Shown one piece after another: positions 1 through 8,100 of a stretch of 28,934 bases of DNA. The notes below the pieces were generated by a model that worked only from the letters and a program-made list of their open reading frames with translations, was not told the DNA's origin and ran no database searches. Both the position numbers and the translations under genes were made by a program. Numbering within the stretch: the first letter of the stretch is position 1; every line of letters starts with the position of its first letter. Origin of the DNA: an uncultured bacterium (lineage in GTDB: Bacteria; Patescibacteriota; Minisyncoccia; Phycocordibacterales; Phycocordibacteraceae); assembly GCA_943914435.1 (NCBI GenBank), contig CALUBY010000004.1:1-28934 (forward strand). The letters run 5' to 3'.

Positions 1-8
1 TCGGAACG

Positions 9-821
9 TTAGGCGAAGATGTCTTCTTTTTTGTTTACTAATGAGACAGTAGGAAAAGCCCTAGATTCTCGAGTGAGAAGCTCTTCTACCATGGGTATTT
101 GATCTACGTAAATATGCGCGTCAGAGAAGCTATGAACAAACTCATAAGGTTCTGTGTCGGTGGCATGAGCAATCATCATAAGTAATGCCGTGTACTGAAT
201 CATGTTGGACGGCACGCCTACAGGAAAATCTCCCGACCTCTGAAACATGTGGAGCGTAAGCTTGTTATCAATAATTCGTAGATGTATCCATCCGTGACAA
301 GGGGCCACCACAACCTTCTGTTGCTTGCCAGTTCCGCGAATAGTGTACTGGGGAATCCAGGGAGATATAAAATGGGTACGAAGATGTGGAAATTCCTTCA
401 TCTGTTCAACAATATTTTTGAACTGGTTGTATGAACCTCCGTCTTGGGTAGGAAAATCATGGAACGCCGCTCCATATGATCCTGGTCCGAGATCACCTAT
501 TTCAAGACCACGCTTAGCTGCTTTTTCTGGTGTGCCCCATGCGGTCCAAAACTTACAACCAAACGACTCAAGTTCCTCTAAAGTTCGCGCACCGTTCATA
601 AATGCACAAATTTCACCTATGGAACCTTTCCAGAAACCTTTGACGCTCCTTTCAGTAATCATTGGAAAACCATTTTCCAATTTAAAATGCATGGGAGGAG
701 GAGCAATAACTGTTAATGCGTCTACTCCTTGTTGGCTTTTGACTCGAACGCCATTATCAAGAATGTATTTAAGATTGTCGCGATACTGCGTGTCCGGGGT
801 TCGTTCAGAGAAAGGCTTCAT
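9..821 (-). CDS. thyA: Thymidylate synthase (ThyA family)
   Basis: Converts dUMP to dTMP using methylene-tetrahydrofolate, in the cytoplasm. The 270 residues are close to the family norm (E. coli 264). The catalytic cysteine is C175 in the motif APCH (173-176). The dUMP-binding stretch QRSGD is at 194-198, the asparagine that selects dUMP over dCMP is N206, and the HSFSDAHIY motif is at 230-238. Two positions differ from the textbook pattern: the CHxxxQ glutamine is a histidine (H180), and the SCD cysteine is a glycine (G197). The start is the ATG at 821. A TAGAAT hexamer ends six bases upstream and there is no Shine-Dalgarno, so the mRNA may be leaderless. It is divergent from dut, which makes the dUMP substrate; the two form a functional pair. 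Family assignment is secure. Retention of N206 argues against a dCMP hydroxymethylase. Confidence 0.95.
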   Translation of the reverse strand: MKPFSERTPDTQYRDNLKYILDNGVRVKSQQGVDALTVIAPPPMHFKLENGFPMITERSVKGFWKGSIGEICAFMNGARTLEELESFGCKFWTAWGTPEKAAKRGLEIGDLGPGSYGAAFHDFPTQDGGSYNQFKNIVEQMKEFPHLRTHFISPWIPQYTIRGTGKQQKVVVAPCHGWIHLRIIDNKLTLHMFQRSGDFPVGVPSNMIQYTALLMMIAHATDTEPYEFVHSFSDAHIYVDQIPMVEELLTRESRAFPTVSLVNKKEDIFA

Positions 822-827
822 GGGACA

Positions 828-833
828 ATTCTA
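828..833 (-). promoter_or_regulatory. -10 element of thyA promoter
   Basis: On the minus strand the hexamer TAGAAT lies six bases upstream of the thyA ATG. With usual -10 geometry, transcription would begin at the A of the start codon. The only possible -35 (TTGGCG) is 19 bases away, so the -35 is weak. No Shine-Dalgarno lies between. Confidence 0.5.
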
Positions 834-863
834 TCATTTGATTTCTCCATGGCGCCAAGGTGC

Positions 864-869
864 TAAAAT
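864..869 (+). promoter_or_regulatory. -10 element of dut promoter
   Basis: TAAAAT ends eight bases before the ATG at 878. It lies within the possible GTG-initiated extension of dut, and this is one reason for preferring the ATG at 878 as the start. A TTGATT 20 bases upstream is too far away for a normal -35. Confidence 0.4.
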
Positions 870-877
870 TGAGTCTA

Positions 878-1306
878 ATGAAGGTATCTATACGTCGCGT
901 AGACAAAGACATACCTCTTCCTGAGTATAAAACTCCAGGGGCTGCCGCCATGGACTGTTATGTTCGTGAGGACGTGGTTATTCCTGCGAAGGGTATAGGC
1001 TATGCACTTCTCAACTTTTCACTCAAGGCTCCTGAAGGGTACTTTACTCTCCTTGCTGCCAGAAGCTCTCTACATGCGCGCGGCCTCATGATGGGTAATG
1101 GGATTGGAATACTGGACGAAGATTATTGCGGGGATGAGGATGAGTTCAAGGCAATATTACATAATTTCACCGACCAGCCAGTTGAGGTGAAGCGAGGAGA
1201 AAGAGTGGCACAGATTATTCTAATGCCGTTTGAGCGAGTGGAATGGCAAGAAAAGGATTCGCTTGGATCTCCTTCGCGAGGAGGCCTTGGGACGACAGGA
1301 TTGTAG
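878..1306 (+). CDS. dut: dUTP diphosphatase (trimeric dUTPase)
   Basis: Hydrolyses dUTP to dUMP and pyrophosphate, keeping uracil out of DNA and feeding thymidylate synthase. The trimeric-dUTPase motifs appear in order: PGAAAMD (motif 1, substrate side), ARSSLHARG (motif 2), NGIGILDEDY with the catalytic aspartate (motif 3), RVAQIIL (motif 4) and the C-terminal SRGGLGTTG (motif 5, the flexible arm that closes over the triphosphate). With the ATG at 878 the protein has 142 residues, a normal length. An in-frame GTG at 860 would add six residues (MLKLSL) but overlaps the proposed -10 element and has no Shine-Dalgarno. It is divergently arranged with thyA. An insertion-like DEDE follows motif 3 where GE is usual; this is minor. 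Family assignment is secure and the start moderately so. Confidence 0.93.
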   Translation: MKVSIRRVDKDIPLPEYKTPGAAAMDCYVREDVVIPAKGIGYALLNFSLKAPEGYFTLLAARSSLHARGLMMGNGIGILDEDYCGDEDEFKAILHNFTDQPVEVKRGERVAQIILMPFERVEWQEKDSLGSPSRGGLGTTGL

Positions 1307-1317
1307 AAATTAAGATT

Positions 1318-1346
1318 TTGTGTGCCTGAGCTAAGAAGGGTAGGAT
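1318..1346 (+). promoter_or_regulatory. Promoter of glyA
   Basis: TTGTGT (1318-1323), a 17-base spacer and TAGGAT (1341-1346) form a good sigma-70-type promoter in the 108-base gap after dut. Transcription would start near 1353, giving a leader of about 60 bases without an obvious Shine-Dalgarno before the glyA ATG. Confidence 0.55.
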
Positions 1347-1414
1347 AAGAAAAATAATGCTTATGAGATAGAGTCACTGGCGAGCACGCATTTACTACTA
1401 CTGAGAACCGACTC

Positions 1415-2716
1415 ATGCATTCCTACGAACACATACAACAGGAAGACAAGGACGTATACGAGACACTTGTCGGGGAAGAGAAACGAGAAAGGGAAGGTCT
1501 TGAGCTTATCCCGTCAGAAAACTACGTATCAGCAGCCGTACGTGAGGCTATGGGTAGCGTGTTTACCAACAAGTACTCGGAAGGCTATCCCGGGAAGCGT
1601 TATTACGGGGGGCAGGAATTTACCGACCAGGTAGAGACACTCGCCATTGAACGCGCCAAGGCACTCTTTCGTGCAGACCATGCAAACGTCCAGCCTCTTG
1701 GGGGAGCGGCCGCAAATATTGCAGCCTACTTCGCGTGGCTCATGCCCGGAGACACGGTACTTGGTATGGACCTTGCGCACGGAGGACACCTCACTCACGG
1801 CTCGCCGGTTACCTACATGACGAAGCTCTACAACTTTGTGCGCTACGGCATGAAGGATCCGGACACTGGTGAAATTGATTACGATGAAATGCTTAGAACG
1901 GCAAAGCAGGAACGACCAAAGATAATCCTCGCAGGGTTTTCTGGGTATCCGCGCTCACTTGATTGGAAGAGGATAAGCGACATTGCGAAGGAAGTGGATG
2001 CCGTTGCTATGGCAGACGTGGCGCACATTGCAGGACTTATTGCGGGAGGGGCACTCGAGAACCCGCTCGACCATGGCTTCCAGATTATGACGACCACGAC
2101 GCACAAGACACTGCGTGGCCCGCGAGGTGCTTTGATTCTTTCGAAGGGAACCGTATCAACACCATTACGTGCACCTGAAAAGACTATTGAAAACTTGCCG
2201 ACTCTTATTGATCGGAGTGTGTTCCCGGGGTTTCAGGGAGGTCCTCACATGCATCAAATTGCAGCCAAGGCGGTTTCCTTCAAGGAAGCAAGCACACCAG
2301 CCTTCAAGGCGTATGCGCATCAAACGATACGGAACGCACAGACCATGGCGCAGGTGTTCACTGATGCCGGGGTGCGTCTTATCACCGGAGGCACGGATAA
2401 CCACCTCATTCTTGCAGACGTGTACGGCTCACTCGGTATCTCAGGAGGAGAAGCAGAAACCCTTCTTGATCGTGCGGGTATGACGCTTAACAAAAACTCG
2501 ATTGCGAACGATGTGCGCAAGCCGTTTGATCCTTCAGGTATCCGCTTTGGTACGCCCGCGATGACAACGAGGGGATTGAACGAAGAAGACTCAAAGGAGG
2601 TGGCACACATCATGCTTGAGGTTCTTGATAAGCGGGACGACGCGACGGTTGAAAGCGCAAAAGCGCGCGTTCGTGCCATTGCTGAAGCACATCCGGTTCC
2701 TGAATCGTTCGTCTAG
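1415..2716 (+). CDS. glyA: Serine hydroxymethyltransferase
   Basis: PLP enzyme that interconverts serine and glycine while loading tetrahydrofolate with a one-carbon unit. This is the source of methylene-THF used by the neighbouring ThyA. The 433 residues are a full-length family member. The PLP lysine is K231 in TTTTHKTLRGPRG. Other landmarks are LIPSENYVS near 31-39, KRYYGG at 61-66, AHGGHLTHG at 121-129 and DVAHIAGLIA at 201-210. The phosphate-binding loop reads NVQPLGGAAAN (91-101) where most homologues have NVQPHSGSQAN, so the usual H, S and Q are replaced. Start is the ATG at 1415, with no Shine-Dalgarno; a promoter lies at 1318-1346. The next gene downstream is a tiny membrane peptide. 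Function is confident; the altered loop deserves note. Confidence 0.95.
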   Translation: MHSYEHIQQEDKDVYETLVGEEKREREGLELIPSENYVSAAVREAMGSVFTNKYSEGYPGKRYYGGQEFTDQVETLAIERAKALFRADHANVQPLGGAAANIAAYFAWLMPGDTVLGMDLAHGGHLTHGSPVTYMTKLYNFVRYGMKDPDTGEIDYDEMLRTAKQERPKIILAGFSGYPRSLDWKRISDIAKEVDAVAMADVAHIAGLIAGGALENPLDHGFQIMTTTTHKTLRGPRGALILSKGTVSTPLRAPEKTIENLPTLIDRSVFPGFQGGPHMHQIAAKAVSFKEASTPAFKAYAHQTIRNAQTMAQVFTDAGVRLITGGTDNHLILADVYGSLGISGGEAETLLDRAGMTLNKNSIANDVRKPFDPSGIRFGTPAMTTRGLNEEDSKEVAHIMLEVLDKRDDATVESAKARVRAIAEAHPVPESFV

Positions 2717-2797
2717 TATCCTCACGAGTATTTCAGGTTGCGTTTGGTTACATAGAGGTATTAGCAGGTGTCGTTCGCGACTAACTCGATATGTCCT

Positions 2798-2914
2798 ATG
2801 AACACTCTTGGAAAAACACTTCTTGAATCAGGCGCTATTCTTGCTGTCGGCGTCATCATTACCGGCTCTATGCTTTACGCATTTGGTCAGAACGCAGCAC
2901 TCTTTGGCGCATAG
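2798..2914 (+). CDS. Small single-pass membrane peptide (38 aa)
   Basis: A short open frame from ATG 2798 to TAG 2914 encodes 38 residues: a polar N-terminus (MNTLGKTLLESG), then a hydrophobic stretch AILAVGVIITGSMLYAF, and a short tail ending LFGA. This has the look of a one-helix membrane peptide. It fills the space between glyA and a strong terminator at 2929-2959. No Shine-Dalgarno is visible; a GATATG-like sequence sits just upstream and might be a -10 for a short-leader transcript. I do not recognise a family and assign no function. The position directly before a terminator and the clean hydropathy pattern support a real gene, but length alone makes this uncertain. Confidence 0.55.
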   Translation: MNTLGKTLLESGAILAVGVIITGSMLYAFGQNAALFGA

Positions 2915-2928
2915 AAAAGAAGCATGAG

Positions 2929-2959
2929 AAAAGCCCACTCCTGGCAGGAGCGGGCTTTT
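2929..2959 (+). terminator. Intrinsic terminator before argS
   Basis: AAAAGCCC (2929-2936) pairs with GGGCTTTT (2952-2959), and an inner CTCCT/AGGAG stem is closed by a GGC loop. The flanking A and T runs make it potentially bidirectional. It ends the glyA/small-peptide unit; argS begins 16 bases further on. Confidence 0.85.
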
Positions 2960-2963
2960 CTGC

Positions 2964-2969
2964 TAGTAT
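2964..2969 (+). promoter_or_regulatory. -10 element of argS promoter
   Basis: TAGTAT ends six bases before the argS ATG at 2976 and immediately follows the upstream terminator. Standard spacing puts the transcription start on the start codon itself. No convincing -35 is visible, because the terminator stem occupies that position. Confidence 0.5.
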
Positions 2970-2975
2970 CCGCAT

Positions 2976-4658
2976 ATGGAAGAGACGCTATCACAGGCCA
3001 TACGCACCGCGCTCGATTCGATGGGCGCACAGGATGTGCCGTTTGTACTGGAGTGGCCGGCGAGCCTTGCTCATGGTGACTTCGCAACAAACGCTGCGCT
3101 TGCAGCAAGCAAGAGTCTTGGGCGCAATCCCCGAGAGATTGCCACTGAGCTCGCCTCTTTGTTACAGGAGTCGCTCGCAGATCATGCGTCAAGCGTTGAG
3201 GCAGCGGGCCCGGGATTTGTGAACATAACCCTTACACGCGCTGCCATAACAAAGATACTCACGGATGCGGCGGTAAAGGGTGCTGAATGGGGGAAGGGAA
3301 CACTACACGCTGGTGAGCGGGTGGCATTTGAATACTCATGTCCAAACCCCTTTAAGGTAATGCACGCGGGCCATCTTATGAGCACCGTGATTGGCGAGGC
3401 GGGTTCGCGGCTCATTGAAAACCAAGGGGCACGGGTTATGCGCGATACCTATGGCGGGGATGTGGGCCCTCATGTAGCAAAAGCACTGTGGGCACTCAAG
3501 CGCAAAGGAAATATGGCGCCCGCAAGCTCAAAAGAGGTAGACGAGGCGTATGTGCAGGGAGCTCGTGCCTATGAAGAGAGCGAACAGGCAAAAGCAGAGA
3601 TTGATGCACTCAACACGGCGCTCTACACCGCCCTCGCAACTGAAGAGCCTGAACGCTCAGAGGAAGAACGTGCGTTACTTGAGACCTGGCGGCTCGGACG
3701 AGAGGCATGTCTGTCTGCCAATCGAGTGGTGTGGGACGCTCTTGGTACTCATTTTGATTACGAGCTACACGAAAGCGAAACAACTCCTCTTGGAAAACAG
3801 ATTGTGCTCGATGCACTCGCGCGCGGAGTCTTTGTAGAGAGCGAAGGGGCGGTTATCTACGAAGGAGAGAAGAAAGGACTTCACACGCTCGTATTCCTCA
3901 CCTCAAGAGGCAATCCAACCTATGAGGCGAAGGACGTAGGGCTCGCTTTCTTGAAAGAAGAGCGAATGGGTCCTCTTGATGCCTCTTACATAACCACCGC
4001 GAGTGAGCAGAGCGGACACTTCGCAGTGTTTCTGGCTGCCCTCGAAGAGATTGCACCTGAGCTTGCACAGAAAACAGCACACGTGCCACACGGTTTCTTG
4101 AAGCTTTCTTCAGGCAAGATGTCTTCTCGTGAAGGGAACGTCGTTACGGCAGCAGGTCTTATTGAAGACATGATCGCAACCGCACAAGAAAAGAACGAGG
4201 ATCCGCTCATCGCTCACGCAGTTGCCGTGGGTGCCATTAAATATATGATTTTGCGTCAGGCAGCAGGCGGCGACATTGTCTTTGATCCTGAAACCTCACT
4301 CTCTCTTGATGGAGACTCGGGCCCGTATCTTCAGTACGCATTGGTGCGTGCAAAATCGATAGTGGCGCAGTCTGAGGTAAAGGCCTCTGCGAACGACCTT
4401 CCGGAGACAGTGTTTGCTATTGAGCGTCTCCTCGTGCGTTTCCCTGAAGTTGCGCGTAAGGCGGCGGAGCTACATGCGGCACATCAGGTAACACAGTATC
4501 TCACCATCCTCGCCTCTGAATGGAACTCTTTTTATGCAAACGAACGTATTCGCGGGGGAGAATACGAAGAGTACAAGCTTCTCATAGCAACTGCGTTCAT
4601 CACGACGATGGAGAATGGTCTTCATCTGCTTGGAATCCCTGTTCCCGAGAAGATGTAG
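2976..4658 (+). CDS. argS: Arginyl-tRNA synthetase
   Basis: Class I synthetase that charges tRNA-Arg. The 560 residues match the family. An N-terminal Add-1 type domain (about 1-110) contains the ASLAHGDFATNAAL motif. The HIGH motif is HAGH at 130-133, preceded by SCPNPFKVM where most bacteria have SSPNxAKxM. The KMSKS-equivalent loop is KMSSREGN at 381-388. A DALR anticodon-binding domain follows from about 440, starting SGPYLQYALVRAKSI. The start ATG at 2976 sits six bases after a TAGTAT hexamer with no Shine-Dalgarno, suggesting a leaderless message. It appears to be its own transcription unit, after a terminator. Three more synthetase genes (ileS, glyQS, metG) follow in the next 11 kb. 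Assignment is secure. Confidence 0.97.
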   Translation: MEETLSQAIRTALDSMGAQDVPFVLEWPASLAHGDFATNAALAASKSLGRNPREIATELASLLQESLADHASSVEAAGPGFVNITLTRAAITKILTDAAVKGAEWGKGTLHAGERVAFEYSCPNPFKVMHAGHLMSTVIGEAGSRLIENQGARVMRDTYGGDVGPHVAKALWALKRKGNMAPASSKEVDEAYVQGARAYEESEQAKAEIDALNTALYTALATEEPERSEEERALLETWRLGREACLSANRVVWDALGTHFDYELHESETTPLGKQIVLDALARGVFVESEGAVIYEGEKKGLHTLVFLTSRGNPTYEAKDVGLAFLKEERMGPLDASYITTASEQSGHFAVFLAALEEIAPELAQKTAHVPHGFLKLSSGKMSSREGNVVTAAGLIEDMIATAQEKNEDPLIAHAVAVGAIKYMILRQAAGGDIVFDPETSLSLDGDSGPYLQYALVRAKSIVAQSEVKASANDLPETVFAIERLLVRFPEVARKAAELHAAHQVTQYLTILASEWNSFYANERIRGGEYEEYKLLIATAFITTMENGLHLLGIPVPEKM

Positions 4659-4750
4659 AAAAACATTGCTTCCTGCTCTAAAAGGGTGTAGTTTCCTACC
4701 TGGATGTGTCACGGTGACATTTCCGTATTTTGTTTAGGGGCAGATTGATA

Positions 4751-5092
4751 ATGAAGATGAATTCGGTTGTAACGAGCTGGAACAATTCTGGCTCACGCGA
4801 TGTGAGGATGTCTCTCGAGGAGACGGCAAAGCAGCTCAAGTGCACGGTCGACGGCCTTTTCTATAAGGCTGGCAACAAGTTCTTGAGTCATGTTGCGACC
4901 TCAAGGAGAATGCAGAAGATCAGGGCTGCCATTCGTCGCTACTACCGGACACTCACGAATCCTCACGGACCGACTATTCCGTCTTGGCTCAAGAACTACG
5001 TCTCGTATCAGCTGAGGAAGCTCAAGGACGTTTCGACCATCTTGCGCAGGAAGCGCAAAAAGGTCCGGCCCTCCCGAGCTTCTGTCCACTAG
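4751..5092 (+). CDS. Small basic protein of unknown function
   Basis: The 113-residue product is rich in lysine and arginine, particularly at the C-terminus (LRRKRKKVRPSR), and lacks membrane segments or a signal peptide. A segment near 18-40 (MSLEETAKQLKCTVDGLFYKAG) could be helix-turn-helix-like, and the RRMQKIRAAIRRYYRTL stretch is helical and basic, so nucleic-acid binding is plausible but only inferred. The ATG at 4751 is chosen because AGGGG lies at 4736-4740 with a ten-base spacing; a TTG at 4730 in frame would add seven residues but has no such site. It stands alone, with a strong terminator directly downstream at 5102-5132 and ileS beyond. I recognise no family. Confidence 0.65.
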   Translation: MKMNSVVTSWNNSGSRDVRMSLEETAKQLKCTVDGLFYKAGNKFLSHVATSRRMQKIRAAIRRYYRTLTNPHGPTIPSWLKNYVSYQLRKLKDVSTILRRKRKKVRPSRASVH

Positions 5093-5101
5093 TTCTTTAC
5101 G

Positions 5102-5132
5102 AAACGGCCTGCGCTTTGCGCGGGTCGTTTTC
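5102..5132 (+). terminator. Intrinsic terminator after the small basic protein gene
   Basis: A continuous stem of about 13 pairs (5102-5114 with 5118-5130, including G-U pairs) has a TTT loop and runs into TTTTCC. It begins ten bases after the stop codon at 5092. Confidence 0.85.
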
Positions 5133-5151
5133 CTTTTACTACGCAAAACGC

Positions 5152-5157
5152 TAGGAT
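5152..5157 (+). promoter_or_regulatory. -10 element of ileS promoter
   Basis: TAGGAT ends nine bases before the ileS ATG. The upstream terminator means ileS needs its own promoter. No good -35 is seen, and the leader would be about three bases. Confidence 0.4.
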
Positions 5158-5166
5158 GAAGGGACC

Positions 5167-8100
5167 ATGGCACAAATGTCTGATAAGGAGAAAACTGATG
5201 TCTCAAAGCGCGAAGAAGCGATACTGACCTTTTGGAAGGAGCAGGGCATCTTTGAAAAATCAGTGAGGAAGCCTGCAAAGAAAGGCACATTTGTTTTCTT
5301 TGAAGGCCCGCCCACCGCAAACGGCCGACCGGGAGTGCATCACATGGAATCACGCACCTTTAAGGATGCGATTCCGCGCTACAAAACAATGCGAGGATTC
5401 ACGGTGCCCCGCAGGGCAGGCTGGGACACCCACGGACTTCCGGTAGAGCTTGAGGTGGAGAAGCAGCTTGGCTTTAGAGGGAAGAAAGACATTGAAGAAT
5501 ACGGTATCGCAGCATTCAACAAGAAGTGCCGTGAAAGTGTCATGACGTATATCGAGGAGTGGTCGCGCTTCACCGATCGTATCGCGTACTGGGTTGATCA
5601 AAAGAAGGCGTACTTTACGTTCCAGGTTCCGTACATGGAGTCGGTGTGGCATGTCATAAAAAAAATCTCCGATGATGGCCGTCTCTATAAAGACTATAAA
5701 GTGGTTCCGTGGTGCTCGCGCTGCGGTACGGCGCTTTCGTCTCATGAGCTCGCGCAGGGATATACAGACGTTAAAGATCTTTCGATAACGGCAAAGTTTA
5801 GACTCGTTGATGATCCGAAGACGAGTCTGCTTGCGTGGACCACAACCCCGTGGACGCTTCCGGGTAACGTTGGACTCGCCGTTGGTGAGAAGATTGTGTA
5901 CGCACGCTATGCAAAAGAAGGAGAGAAGGTAATTCTTGCAAAGGAACGTGCAGGCCAGCTTGCGGAAGGTTGGGTGTTTGAAGAAGAGTTCCCGGGAAGC
6001 GAGCTCGTTGGGCGGGCATATGAGCCTCTGTATGATTTTGCGCGTAGCCAGGCCCCTGACACAGAGAAGTCAAAATTCGACACAACCGCGTTCCGTGTGT
6101 ACGCAGCAGATTTTGTTACGACCGAGGATGGAACAGGTATCGTGCATACGGCCGTTATGTACGGACAAGAAGACTTCGATCTTGGACAAAAGGTCGGTCT
6201 TCCAAAAGTGCACCTTGTTGGCCCTGACGGCCGCTTCTTGCCGGGAACCGAATTCCTTGAGGGGCGATTTGTGAGAGAAGAGGATGAGAACGGAAAACCA
6301 ACGCTTGCGGTTAATATTGTTGACGACCTTACGGCTCGCAATCTCTTTTTCTCAAAAGAAAACTACGCTCACAGCTATCCGTTTTGTTGGCGCTGCAAAA
6401 CACCGCTTATTTATTACGCACGTGACTCGTGGTATATCCGGATGCAAGATCTCCGCGACACCTTGCTCGCGAACAATGCGACCGTAAACTGGGAGCCATC
6501 ACACATACGTGAAGGACGTATGGGGGAGTGGCTTAAGAATGTAAAAGACTGGGCAATTTCACGTGAGCGCTACTGGGGCACACCATTGCCAATCTGGGAG
6601 AGTGCGGAAGGGGACGAGCGAATAACTATTGGATCTGTTGAAGAACTCAAGGCTCGTACCAAGAAAAGCGGAAACCGGTACCTTGCTCTGCGTCATGGGG
6701 AAACGGAAAGCACGCTCTCTTCGGTATTAAGTAGTGACCCCACGAAGAATCCGCTCACCGAGAAGGGAAGAGAGCAGATACGAGAACGCGCACAGGAATT
6801 AAAAAAGAATCCGCCAACGCGCATATTCGTGTCTCCGGTGCTTCGCACGCGCGAGAGTGCTGAGATACTGCAAAGCGAGCTTGGTCTTCCTAAGGAGTCG
6901 GTTGTTGTTGATGAGCGATTGCGAGAGCTTGAGTTTGGAGTGTTTGAGAACGCACCCCTCGATGACTTTGTTGCGTGGCGCAATGAGCACTCCTTTGAAG
7001 ACATGTGCGAGGGTGGAGAAGGATACCTTGATGCGCGCCGCCGCTTCGGGTCGTTTATCTATGACATCGAAACTCGCTTTAAAGGAGAGACCATACTTAT
7101 TGTTACGCACGGTGTAGGACTGCAATCGCTCTCGCTTGTGGCTGCGGGTATTGATAACGCGGATGCTAAAGAGTTCATCATGCGCACCTCGTTTGGCACG
7201 GGTGAACTCATCGAGCTTCCGTTTGTGCCGCTTTCCCATGACGAGGACTACGTGCTCGATCTCCATCGCCCGTACATTGATGACGTTGTGCTTGTGGGAG
7301 ATTCTGGAAAAGAATTAAGGCGCGCAAAAGAGGTAATGGATGTGTGGTTTGACTCAGGCGCTATGCCGTTTGCGCAAGATCATTATCCGTTTGAGAACAA
7401 ACAGAAACTTGAGTCCGCAGGGTATCCCGCAGACTATATATCTGAAGCGATTGATCAAACGCGCGGATGGTTCTACACCTTGCTTGCCGTTGGTGCCCTT
7501 ATGGGTCGAGGCGCACCGTATAAGAACGTGATTTGTCTCGGGCACCTACTCGACGGAAAGGGTCAGAAGATGTCGAAGTCGAAGGGCAACATCATAAACC
7601 CATGGGATGCAATTGAGCAGTACGGAGTCGACACGATTCGTTTCTGGATGTTTAGCGTGAATCAGCCAGGCGACTCAAAGAGCTTCGACGAGAAAACGGT
7701 TAAAGAGGCAGCTCGTGTTCTTTCATGGCTTGATAACAGTACAAAATTCTACGAGCTCTTTAAGGACGGAAAGAAGGAAGGGAAGAAGACGGCCGTAGAC
7801 CTTTGGATGGAAGCACGAACGCGCCAAACAGTGCGTGAGGTTACGCGAGCAATGGATGCATACAAACTATACGAAGCGTCTCGTTCCGTGGCAGGGCTCT
7901 TTGAAGACTTGTCCCAGTGGTACGTACGTAGTATTCGTGATCGCGCACGAGAGGGTGATCTCGCGGCACTCGGAACCCTTCGCGACACCCTAAAGACAAG
8001 TGCGCTTTTGCTCGCCCCACTTGCGCCGTTTATGGCAGAGGAGGTGTACCAGAATGTGCGTACCGAGAGTGATGCCGAAAGTGTGCATCTTTCCGACTGG

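Noticed and set aside
325..924. Open frame of 199 codons on the + strand opposite thyA
   Set aside because: It is antisense to thyA, which has full family motifs, and has no recognisable domain of its own.
6660..7240. The phosphatase part of ileS as an assembly chimera or an independent nested gene
   Set aside because: The frame is continuous, IleRS motifs resume in order on the far side, and there is no start signal or base-composition break.
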